A DNA stretch of 64,000 nucleotides, taken from NCBI GenBank assembly GCA_028532985.1, contig JANCIK010000006.1, forward strand, positions 3,472,001 to 3,536,000, written 5' to 3'. Position numbers and translations under genes: made by a program. The notes under the pieces are model-generated. The model did no database searches and was not told where the DNA came from. It was given only the letters and a program-made list of their open reading frames with translations. This document shows, piece by piece, positions 46,766-57,900 of this stretch (its first letter is position 1; every line of letters begins with the position of its first letter). This DNA comes from Stropharia rugosoannulata (Eukaryota; Basidiomycota; Agaricomycetes; Agaricales; Strophariaceae).

Positions 46766-48904
46766 CTACACGTAAAGGGTGACAAATTGCATACCATGGT
46801 CCACCAACTTCTTTTGCAGAACAAGGTACTTGTCATTATCTGATTCGACTTTGAAAACCGGAGCACTTGTAGTAGCAACTATTTTGATTTGATCAGATTG
46901 GCGTACAAGTCCAGGTTTCATGGCACCACAGTGAAGAGGAATACCGAGGCAGCGTGGTGGTATACGGACGATGCCATTGTCTATGGTGAAATTCAATACG
47001 GCGAAGAAAATAATGCTGGGGCTGTCATAGGATGACTGAGTATCTATTTCTTGGGTGTCTTCGTAGAGACGGTAGTCGAGCAGATTATACTGTAGAACTT
47101 CATCTTCGCTCCTCTCTAGAATGCATTCGCCGCTAAATGATCCCTTCGGGCTGTATCCTTCCTGGGGCTGTTCGACAAGAGCTGGGAAAAGAAGGAGTGG
47201 AACATATACCCCCAGATGGGTAGAAGAAAGAGCCTGTACTGGTCTCCATATATCCAGAAGTGACGCATAGTTGTTGACTTTTTCGCCAGGATCGAATGCA
47301 TCCGAGCGTCCTTGGTACTGGGTGATGCTGGTAGGAAGCGACTGAATTTCCCGTGAGGTAGATAATTCATCATCAGTGTTAGATACGTAAGCGCAGTTGA
47401 AGATATCCAAGACGTTTTTCTTCGTGTTGAGAAGTTCTCTTTGCAGACGGTACAATGCCCTCCCCGCGCCTTCACCGTATGCAACGGACATGTCGACGCC
47501 AAGAAGCCCCATGATAGAATAAACTTCATCTTCCTTCACGGTAACGGTTCTGCTCGCCGCAAGCTCGAACTTCCTGGATATGGAAACCATTTCGACCTGG
47601 CCGCGTTGACAGAACGCAAGCTCTCTTCTCGAAACCCTTGCCCCAGCGGTGACTTGGTCCAGCACTGCGTCCTGTAATGTCGAATCTCCTGGAGTTGTCG
47701 AACCGCTTGAAAAAAGTGGAAGGGGTTCTAGAGAGCCGATCTGTGTTTCAGTGAATCCTTCCCAGTTTTTGTTGTAGAATTGAATGTTCTTTGGCGCTAG
47801 TAGTTCCTGAAGTGTCCAACCGCGAGAAAACCACGAGTCATATTGCATCTCCTCCAGCTCTGTCGTATCAGCCATATAGGCGACGCATACGTGGGCGTAG
47901 CGGTACCATTTATACATCGAGCGGATGGACTCGTCTAGCTCAGTGCTGCTGGTTTTCTCGATACATGCCGTGTCCATCCATCCATACGATACGCCGTACT
48001 GAACAGCAGCGATTTTGCAGAACTCGCGGACCTTTCTGTACCCTTCTTCGTTGCTTTCCCGTGACGCCCAGTCTTGGTACACGACCTCTCCGGGTTTCCC
48101 TTGCAGCCACTTGTGCGAAAGAATGGCGTATCGCGCGTGATGTTTGACAAGCTTGTCAATGAGCTCGTCTTGTCGCCTCCAGCAGGCACGTATATCAGAA
48201 TCTTCTTCGCAGGACTCCCACTCGGCTTGAAATCTCTCTTCAGTAGCGGCCCGAGTCGCTCTGGACCGAATGTCCTCTATGACGTCCCAGCGTGAGGTGA
48301 TTTTGATGTTGCCACCATTTGCGTCGAACATCAACAAACGAATAGGCATTCTGTTCATCACTTGTATGCGAGCCTTTTCAAGGATCTTTCGCGAAATATC
48401 TGGATCTAAATGGACAGCTGGCTCCCTCGTAGGAGGCTCCGGCGTAGTAACTATTGATATGGGATGGTCAACTATCATTCTTACGTGTCGGGAAGGACAT
48501 CAAGCATACCTGGCTCCGATTGAGTTTGAACTTGGGGCGGCTGAGGATTCAGTATCATCATAATAAAACTTGCAAACGACCGGATTAGCGCTTTCCCTTC
48601 TGGTGTAGTGTTGATTGTGGCGGCCACGTTTACATCTGGTTGTGTGTGCCTCAGAAGGAAAGGTTTTATTAACAATAGCGAGAATTTACACACTCAAGTT
48701 TGGAACCATAGGTTGCATGAATCCCACCATTGCCGACAGAAGTGCGTCAGCTCGCGCTCTAGCTTCATCTTTGCAATATCAGTTAAAAAGCGTATCACAT
48801 AGATAGAAATCGCGTACTTGCAGGTCCCCTCGAAGCTGACCGTGTGATGACAGCTCAGCCATAATCAATAGGGGGTAAAACTACTTACCGCTTGCAGGAG
48901 CCAT
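46766..48904 (-). CDS. HET-domain protein (heterokaryon incompatibility type)
   Basis: Five exons on the minus strand: 48889-48904, 48818-48853, 48690-48768, 48510-48649 and 46766-48471, giving 658 aa; every phase agrees, including a 38-base intron at 48472-48509. The HET domain is clear in the last exon: YAILSHKWLQGKPGEVVYQD, VSYGWMDTACIEKTSSTELD, SIRSMYKWYRYAHVCVAYMA and SWFSRGWTLQELLAPKNIQF. In ascomycetes HET domains trigger death of incompatible fusion cells; in basidiomycetes their role is unproven. The C-terminal 300 residues show no recognisable repeats. The N-terminal 90 residues are Ala/Arg-rich with one hydrophobic segment (SFASFIMMIL). Confidence 0.87.
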
Positions 48905-49420
48905 TTTTGTTATTTTTTGTGAGGTGACTTGGACAGGATGGAAGGGGTGAACCAGCTGCTTAAGCACTCAGTGCGAGAATCGTGGCAGATCAAGAGTTTC
49001 ATCGGATAAGCATCAGACATATAAAGGGACTTTCGCGCCTATCTACGCGCCGGTATGCCATGTGATCCGCACGCCATCACGACGATGACGAATTTCCCCA
49101 TTAAGCTAATCATGTACCGTTTGAGCTCGAGGCTCATAATCTGCTCTATCTTGTCTCCATTCAAGGTGAATTATGCAGAAATAACAGGAAATAACCAAAA
49201 GAAATAGAGATTATTGCGATTAGTTTCCGGTAATTGTCAACTGGAGAAATCTTCCAATTGAGGGTACACTGCTTGGATCACTATTTGTTTGCTGTTCGTT
49301 TCAAGACAAGTCCAAGTGGCTCGATGATAGAAGTGTGGGACATGCATTTTACATTTTTTTTGTATATAAGTTACAACATGTGTAAATAATGTTACAAGTG
49401 TGGGTTGTTCCATTGTACAT
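48905..49420. other. gene-free stretch
   Basis: Between the HET gene start and the repeat-protein stop. A promoter presumably lies near 48960-49030. Nothing else seen. Confidence 0.45.
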
Positions 49421-51073
49421 CTAGTCGAGGTAGTATTCCTCGCTGTAATCCCGAATGTATAGATTGCCATTGCTATCCTCACGGAGCACCAGCTTCGCAA
49501 CCTTCCCAGCATCTTTAGCGATGGCAGTAATAAAATTAGGCTCCCGTGCGTCCAGCTCGTCTTCTCGGAGAACTAGTCCAACAACCTTGCCAGCATCCTT
49601 GGCTATGGTGGAAAAGATGTTCGGCTCGCGAGCGTCTAGCTCGTCTTCCCTCAAGACGAGCCCCGCTACCTTTCCGACGTCCTTTTCAATCGTGCTAAAG
49701 ATGTTAGGCTCGCGTGCATCAAGCTCGTCTTCACGCAGGACGAGTTTGGCGACTTTGCCTGCGTCTTTCGCAAGGGTGCTTATAAAGTTTGGTTCCCGCG
49801 CCTCAAGCTCACGTCGGTGGTTCTGCGTGTTCAAGGCCGCGATTCTATTCATTTATGTTAGGTAAGTATCAATGTGAATGGTTCAATTCAAGAAAGTACT
49901 TACGTGCCACCGAACCCAGCCGCTCCGGCAACGGCACCGCCAATTGCCTTCAGAGTTTTCGCAGAGGGAAGTCTGACAGTGCGCGCTTCGAGATCCTCAA
50001 TATCTTCGAGGGACCTGCGGTGCTGCTTCTGCGGGAAGATCGGAGCCACGCTGCAGAGTATAGATAATTAGTACAATGCCGTCAGGCAACTTGAGAAAGA
50101 AACATACGCAGCGCCGAATTCAATGCCACTCTTTGCGGACTTGCCAATTGCAACAGCCCCTTTTGCGATAGATTTAGCCTCGGCACTATTGAGCGGTTCG
50201 CGCACTTCAAGACTGCGTCTGTGCTGTTGAGACGAAAACAGAGAGCCAATCCTGAGAATAGTGGCGAATTAAATACGCCTTCACGCCAGATCAACTTGAT
50301 TGAATACTCACGTCGCAGCTGTGCCAGCTCCGGAGAGCACTTTACCGCCGATCTTAACTGCCTTTCCAAGACTCGGCTCACGGGCCTCGAGGTCCTCAAG
50401 ACTGCGACGTTGCTGGTTTTGGAAAAGTGACCCGACGCTGGTGGAATTTGAGTTAATTCATCATTATAATCATACCAACGAACAGCACTTACGTAGCAGC
50501 TGCACCCGCTCCCGAGAGTACTTTACCGCCAATCTTGACAGCTTTTCCCAGGCTTGGTTCCCGTGCTTCAACGTCCTCAAAGCTGCGACGGAGATGACTC
50601 TGGATAAATGAACCGACGCTAGTGACATCCATGTTGACCTTAACCGATCTGTATACTGTATTAAACAAATCGGACTCACGTAGAGGCATCGCTTGCTCCA
50701 GAGAGGACTTTGCCCCCGACCTTGATTGCCTTGCCAAAGCCTGGCTCACGGGCTTCGAAGTCTTCGAATTCCACTTCGCGGCGGTGCTGCTGCTGCTGGC
50801 TTTGGAATAAAGAGCCGACGCTGTATTTCAGTTAGTGCTGCGTCGTTACACCGTTTCTTGGATAATACACACGTTGCGGCAGCTCCAGCTCCAGAGAGCA
50901 CCTTTCCTGCAACTTTGGCAGCAGCCTTGAAATTGGCAGGCTCGCGCGCCCTGTAGATAGTATTATCAATATATCGTTTTTATATTGTAGTACTTGTAGA
51001 CATACTCCAAAGGAAGGGCGATGGCAGGGACAACGGCGGCGGCGATGAGAAGAGCGTTGGTGACTTGAACCAT
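49421..51073 (-). CDS. secreted modular repeat protein with dibasic (Kex2-like) sites
   Basis: Eight exons, minus strand: 51006-51073, 50873-50950, 50680-50820, 50493-50618, 50312-50437, 50108-50251, 49904-50050, 49421-49844; 417 aa. Signal peptide MVQVTNALLIAAAVVPAIAL. All seven introns are phase 2, so exons 2-7 are interchangeable cassettes. Exons 3-7 have the pattern VGSLFQ, then RR (HRREV, LRRSF, QRRSL, HRRSL), then EAREPSLGKAVKIGGKVLSG or a variant rich in Gly, Ala and Lys, ending AAT. Exon 8 carries one RR (HRREL) and four repeats of AREPN, AKDAGKV, LVLREDELD. The dibasic sites fit cleavage by the Golgi protease Kex2, releasing several related peptides of 35-50 residues. That is inference; no known family is recognised. 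No tyrosine core as in ustiloxin-type precursors. Function unknown. Confidence 0.75.
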
Positions 51074-54000
51074 TTTGATAATTGGATGAGGGGTATGTAT
51101 GTGTAATTGAAGGTTGAGGTTCTGGTAGATGGAGCTCGCGTTCAACGCTTGCTTAGGAGGTTTGGTTGGTGTAGAAGTGAGGTGAGACCAGCTGAAGAAA
51201 AGAGGTCAGTTCTACTGCATTTTATACGGTTGAGCGCACCTGGATGTAAGATTGCCAAATTCAAGTCGTGTGCTATTTCGAGATACTGATGCGACTGATC
51301 TCTAGAGTTCTGTAGATAGTGCTGTCGTCGTTACTCGGGAGACATGTCGTGCGTTACCATACTATGAGGCACAATCCACCATCACCGCCTCTTTTGATAG
51401 TTTCCAGAACCAGGTACTATCTAGAGCTATCCTAAAACTACGCTGTTTTCTCGAAGTCAGGTAGTTTTCACCTCCGTTGCTTTCTAGTATGCAGATAAAC
51501 ACATCGACCAACTATAAATAATATTGTACAGAAGAAATTGTGGGACAAACACAATCTGCCCATGACAGGGCGCGACAATGTCATCATCGGCGTCATTCAA
51601 AGTCTATCGGAGTCCACACATCGTCCACTAGGGTATCCTGGTGGCATATCACCATGTAGTAACAAGGCACACTACAGATCTATAGTATTATTAGACGAGC
51701 ACACTTAGTGTTCTATTTGCGTGCACAGATACTAGTCTGTGCTGTGCTCCACTACGTTACATGGTTCGCACAACTTGTTCCGAGCAATAAAATATGCCGT
51801 GGATCTGCCGATAATATCTATTTACTACTAGACCAGGGGCGAACTAGTGGTAGCGTGCCTGGCGTACCTCAAAACTCAGTAACATATTACTTTAATCTTG
51901 AATGTGGTATATCCAGTCAATCATACAAGTCGTTAGAACTTGCGTCAGAGTTTCTGAGACACCTACTTCCTGTCATGGATACTAGGCGCCCCGATATCCA
52001 TTCTTTACTGGCTCATAGCATTAGCGCTTGATTATGATTAACAACAGCGAGGACTTCAAACTTTGAGCTTCAACGAAGCATTAGGACGTAGTTACTGACG
52101 ATGCGTGATGATGGGTAGCTTTATCCCTCGGAAGGCTGGTGGTGGTCAAGTGCTATCAGTGGTGGTCACCAGTGGCTACTGTGCATCCGATTGATGGTGA
52201 CCGGGTTGACGTCTTCCAGATAGGCATGCCGTCGGCTCTGGGAGTTGCCGAACGCAGTAGGAGACACCGAGAGCGCTGTGCACAAGCACGGCGTGTACAG
52301 AGCATGCAAAGAGTCAAAGTATGGTGTACACGCCTGGAGCACCCCATTGTTTTTCAAAAATTGTATAAAACTTTGTACCTTCAAGCTGAGAAGCAACCAT
52401 TTGTGGCACCACGGCCATCAAGAAGTTTAGATCTCCGCTGCGGCGCTTCAACCCTGTTGTGTTTACAACGCCGTTTCGAATAGCTTTCTTTTACTCTGCG
52501 AGGGGAAGCGCGGTCATGTATCATTACCTCTGAGTACGCGATCTGCTATTTCCACTGTATATGTGACGCAACGCGCATCCAGATCAACATGCTATAGATT
52601 CTTGAGCGTCTCAAAGTTAAATGCCACGGATATGTTAATGTCCTGACGCGATTCGCGAACAATCTATGCGCACACTGCGCTCCCAGCGCCGGGAAATATT
52701 ATGCATTGTGTATGTTACTACAGCGGACTTTTTGAGAAATAAATCTATACCATGGTTAAAATAGGGAGCATGGGTATTTTCTATGACCACCATTTTATTT
52801 GCATTTGCAGATTCTCGAGTGCGTTCCGGGACCTATGTAGGTGTATGTACGATGCACAATAGGTACCATTGTGCAATATGGGCCAGGAAAATGGCATGCA
52901 TGCAGTGACATGCACCGGCTCGGACGAGCCACCCCATTTTGGTACTGGGAATTAGTGCGTATTAAGGCCGATTTTCTGTTGTGCTTGCATGCCAACATTT
53001 CGCCGAAAGGGACGTTCCGCACACATATTTATAAGGCCATACGCTGGCAGTAATGTGATTCGGGCGCTCTGGTTCTTGCATGGTTTTCCAATGGATGACC
53101 GGTGACTGGACGAGCGAGCGCTGGCCAGCGTGGTGCGTCCCAGTTTAGCTTCCTTCATGCTTCGCGATCGTCCACCGTGAGTGCTGCATGTCAAGTTTGA
53201 GTATTTTAGGCGTCCGAGGATCCAGGAATCGGGCCACGGGCCTCAGGAAGCCTCAGGCAAGAATAGACGACGGGATCATGGGATGTGCGGTATGCGCGCA
53301 GTTGGGGGTGTGAGGGTGTGGGGATGTTTGTGGGAGGCAGGTGCTACAGAAGTCAGTGGAATACTAATTGCGTAAACTGACTTGCACTAACTTGCGAAAT
53401 TGCTTACAACTTGCTTGCTCCCAGCTTTTTCACATCGCAATGCGCATGTGACTCTTGGACACCTGGGCGCTAAAACCGGCATCCCGGATACGCGGCCGGC
53501 GGCTATCGACATGCCAACGGCCGTGGGAGCAGCACTCTCATATCGTTCATGCCGCGCGATGTGCCCACATGCACACCGTGCGCGCTCACGTCATTTATGC
53601 ATACATGGTGTACCGTACCCAGGACGTGTGGGCATTTAAGGCGTTGTATGGGTCAGGGGATCACGAGTGAACCTCGACTTGGGTCGATTAAAGGAGATGG
53701 ACGACAGGGTACCAGGTGTGCCCGAGCCTCGAGGAGATGCGGGTGTCAAGATTGTGGCAATCAAATATCAACATCTAGTGCCGCTTGGTTCGGTCGGCGG
53801 AGGGTGGAGAGTGCAGGGAAAATGGCGCCTCGGAAATCAAGCGTTTATTCGTTGGGGAAAAGAACAGGAAAGGTGTTATGTGGTTGACTGCAGTTAGAAA
53901 TTTACTGTAGAACAGAGGACAGCAATCGTAAGAATGAAGAAAAAAATGGGGCAAGTCGTATTTGTTGACAGGTGAAATTCTGAAACCCCACGGGAACGGG

Positions 54001-54477
54001 AACCAAACTCGAGTCCGCGCCGCGCGAGCCGTGGTGCCCAGAAATCGTTCGTCGCCGCCATTGTCGTCACCACTTGCGACCGTTTTCCTCCATTTTCCAT
54101 TGGTTGAGGTCGGTCCACTGACTCTGCTTCACACCATCATCAGCGTAGAGGTACCCTGCAGCAACTCGGCTGGAGTCCGATTGATTCGCTGCATATTGCT
54201 TGCCATTACGCGACCGGTCGAAGGGAAAAAAAGATTCGAGTGACACTGGCTGTCATCTATTTTCTTTTCTTAGTTGCTGGCCCGACACATTCATAGCTGC
54301 ATTCGTCACGGTTTTTCGGGTTTGCAGACACGCTCGCTGCACACGTGCCCCACTCGGCTCCCTCATCCTTGCTCTCTCCCCTAACCATCCCCCATTGACG
54401 AGTACGGCTTGGCCTGGGATGTGCGTGGCTCTTCGCATTGTATTGTGCAGTGCAGACAGATTTTGATACCAGGACCC
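51074..54477. other. long gene-poor stretch
   Basis: About 3.4 kb. Open frames exist (for example 51708-52031 and 52139-52483) but none has domain content, splice context or a convincing start. I see no tRNA or obvious transposon. Base composition rises toward the right end, nearer the GC-rich gene at 54902. Confidence 0.45.
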
Positions 54478-54890
54478 TATAAGTCGGTTAGCAGAGACGA
54501 CAGAACGGACGGAAGGACACGAAAAAGACATACGGGTGTCGCTGGTACATGCCCTAGCTATCGTATCGCATTTGTCTGCTGCTGCTGATTCGTGTCTTAT
54601 CGACCTAGATCTTAGGAACATATAAGCTTTCCAGCCGCGACGAGGGAACGGAGGGAAAGTCGGAAGGAAGGACATACGAAAGCATATACGGGTGTCACTG
54701 GTGCGTGCCCCAGCCATCGAATCGCGCTCGTCTGCTGAATTGTGTATCAATAATCTCTAGGTATCAGGCCTATATAAGTTCTCTAGGCACGACGACAAAA
54801 CGGAGTGAACGACGGACGGAGAAAAGAAAGACATCAGGGCGTCGCTGGTGCGTGCCCATGTCATCGCATCCTCCTCTGCCGCTGAATCTT
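54478..54890. repeat. three tandem copies of a TATA-bearing leader unit
   Basis: Units of about 143 and 152 bases repeat in the same direction. Each starts at a TATAAG (54478, 54621, 54773) and contains, in order, an ACGGA-rich purine stretch, CATACGGGTGTCGCTGGT or a close variant (GGGCGTCGCTGGT in the third), TGCCC, ATCG.ATCGC and TCTGCTG-like ends. They lie directly upstream of the start codon of the next gene. Confidence 0.7.
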
Positions 54891-54901
54891 CCGCTTTTTT
54901 G

Positions 54902-57900
54902 ATGCAGGAACACTACTGTATTATGATGAAGGATACGCAAGATGCTTCTGCCACGCCTTCCGTGCCTGTGGGCGCATATATGCGCGCATACATTCATCCC
55001 ATCCCAGTACCTACACCCCCGCACACGCCACGAAAGCCCATCGACCGCGCGCGCACGCGGTCCTCGCCATCGCTTGCGTCTACTGCAAGCTCCTCGACAA
55101 GCTCACTACCCCGCTATATGCTCTCCACCGCCTCCTCGCGGGGCAGCCCCCGGACGCCGGTTACACACTCGCCAGCACCAGGATCGCCCGCTGCGACCGC
55201 TAATGGGATGTCCACGTCTGAAAGCTCCTCGACGAATTCGCTGCCGCGGTACATACAGCCCCCTGGGCCATCGCCCAGGTATGGGCAGCGCGCCAGCACA
55301 AGCACAAGCCCTAACCCGCCCCGGCGTGCGACGGACGAGCAGGCGCGCAGAGAGAGGGAACGTGAGAGGGAGCGCGAGCGCGAGGCGCAGGCCACCCAGG
55401 CGCGACGGGATGCGGAGGCGCATGCGCACGCGCGTGCGAAGCGGGATACGTACGGGTACCAGCTCGGTACAGACGCCGCCCCTGCTCGTCCCCGGGCATC
55501 GCTGTCTGAGGACCAGGCGCGGATGCGGACGAGGACATTGTCTGGCAGCAGTTCGGGGCACGGGCACGGACAATCTCCTTCGGGGTCCCGCATGCCGTCG
55601 CGGACGCGGCAGACGCAGCCGCCCATGCCTGCCTCGCCATATGTCCCGAGCGGGCCTAGTGCCAGGAACAACTCCAATTCCACCCCTTACTCACCTTCGC
55701 CTGCTACACCCAACCCACAAAACCCGCATCATATGCACGGACACCAGCACCCACCACCTTATACCCAAACCCAGTCCGTCGGAAACGCGAGCGATACCAT
55801 CACTAGTAAAAACACGAACACGAACACTTCACATACAAGCAACGATATGACTAGCGCCATGTATTCTTTCCCAAACGCCGCACCGTCACATACATTCACT
55901 TCCAATTCGCAAAGCACTCCCAATTCCCAAAACTCCCCTCCCCCATCAGGACCTCCACCAGGAGGTCCATCTTCACCACCTTCGCCACCCGCACCGGGAC
56001 CCACGACATCAACACCGACATGCACACCACGGCGCCCGTCGCTCGCCTCGCCCGCACCTGCCACGCCGATCATCCCGTCGCACCTGCCCAGACCCGCCGT
56101 ACGCGCCGGGGCACCCTCCCCACTCAACATATCCTCCGCTAATGCTTCCTTGCCTGGTACTGCGTTCGCGGCGAGCAATGCGCAGGCGGAGGGTGCGGGG
56201 TCGAATGTGCGGTATTTATATGCGCACGGAGGGCACCATGCGACGGGCTCGCTGTCATCGCCGCGCCAGCTGAGCCATGGGCAGCCGCCGTCGCCCGCGG
56301 CCGCGGCTGCTGGACTGGGCCATGGACATGGACATGGACCAGGACATGGGCACGGACACGGACAAGGGCATGGGAATGGGCATTCCCAGTCTGTCAGTGC
56401 GGCTGCGGCTGCGGGGCCGAATCATACTCATGCCTTCACCACCCACGGGTATGGCCTCTCGAGCACCATGAACCATACGCATACGCAGTCCAGTAGTGTT
56501 GCCCACAATCAGCCCGGCAGTCATGTCCGTAATCAACCTAGCAATTTTATCCATAATCAGAACAGCAATTTTACCCATAATCAAAGCGGCAATTTTATCC
56601 ATAAACAGAACAGCGAGCATAGGAACGCGCACAATGACCTGTCGAAGTCCAACAACCACAATCACAATACGACTGCGAACGCCGCGGCAGGCCCGATGAT
56701 GCAGCGCCTACTCGCGAAGCCTGCGCCCGTGTCGCCCGCGCGGCACTCGACGTTCGCGTCTGTCTCAGGCCCTGTTTCGGGGTATGCGCATGCACCTGGC
56801 GGCATGGGCAGCGGGAGCGAGTCGGACGGGTATGTGCACCCGTATGCATATGGTTCATCGCGTCGCGCAACTCATGGCCCGGGCCCGAGGATGCGGCTTA
56901 GGAGCGAGAGCCCGAGAAGGTACACTGCGGCTGCGGCGCCTGCGAGCACGGGTCCGAGTTTGGGCTTGGGATCGGCGATGCGCGGAGGTACGAGAGAGGT
57001 GCGCACGGACGGGGAGGGTGAGAACAAGAGAGAGCGGGAGAGGGAGCGGGAGAGGCTACTGGGGAGGACGAAAGAGGAGGCTGGGCGGGTGAAGGAGAGG
57101 CAGTCGCCGGGCAGGGAGAAGGACAGGGAAGAGTATGCTGCGGGTATTGAGTTTGACATGGACATGGAGGACCTGAACCGCGGTATTGCGAGCTTGGGCG
57201 CTGGGGTGGGAAAGGACAGAGAGAATGGGCGCTGGGTTCCGCAGGCTGGGAAGGAGGGCGAGAAAGAGAGGGATAAGGGGTGGGACAAGGACAAGGACAA
57301 CAAGCACAGGAAAGACAAAGACAAGGACAAAGAAAAGGAGCCTAAGGAGAAGAAATTGCGCAATGTCCTGCGGCGCCGCCCGAGCACAGGCCCAGCTATC
57401 GCCCTTTCGACATCGTCACCAGCGCACGCGACAGGGAGCCCGGCGTCGTCCAAGTCGTCCTTGGTCCATCCTCTACCCGTCCCGATGCAACCGTCGATGG
57501 GTAGTACCCCCGTTTCGACGCCTACGCGTACGGTACATGGCCAGTCGCCGCCGTCGCACCACCACCAGCAACAACATTCGGCCTCTCCTCCCTCTTCCTC
57601 GCCGTCGCCCGCGTATGTGCATATACCTCCCCTGGGCCCGTTCTCCCCCCTCAGTGTTCCGACGCCCACGGCCGCGCTCGGGATGGTGGGCATGGCGCTG
57701 GACGCGCCTACTGCGTCTCCTAATCCTCCGTCCGAGCCTGAGGTCCTTAAGGGTCCTGATCAAGGTAGGCTTTTCTTTTCTTCGTAATATTGTTTAAGGA
57801 GCTGAACAAGAACCAAAGAAGGAGCGGCACCAAAAGAACAACGCGCGAAGACGGTGCACCGCTCGGCTTCCGCGTCTGCAGTCATGCCCAGTACCAGATC

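Noticed and set aside
49421..51073. Ustiloxin-type (dikaritin) RiPP precursor
   Set aside because: Dibasic repeats fit, but the modules contain no Tyr-bearing core and there is no DUF3328-like or tyrosinase gene nearby.
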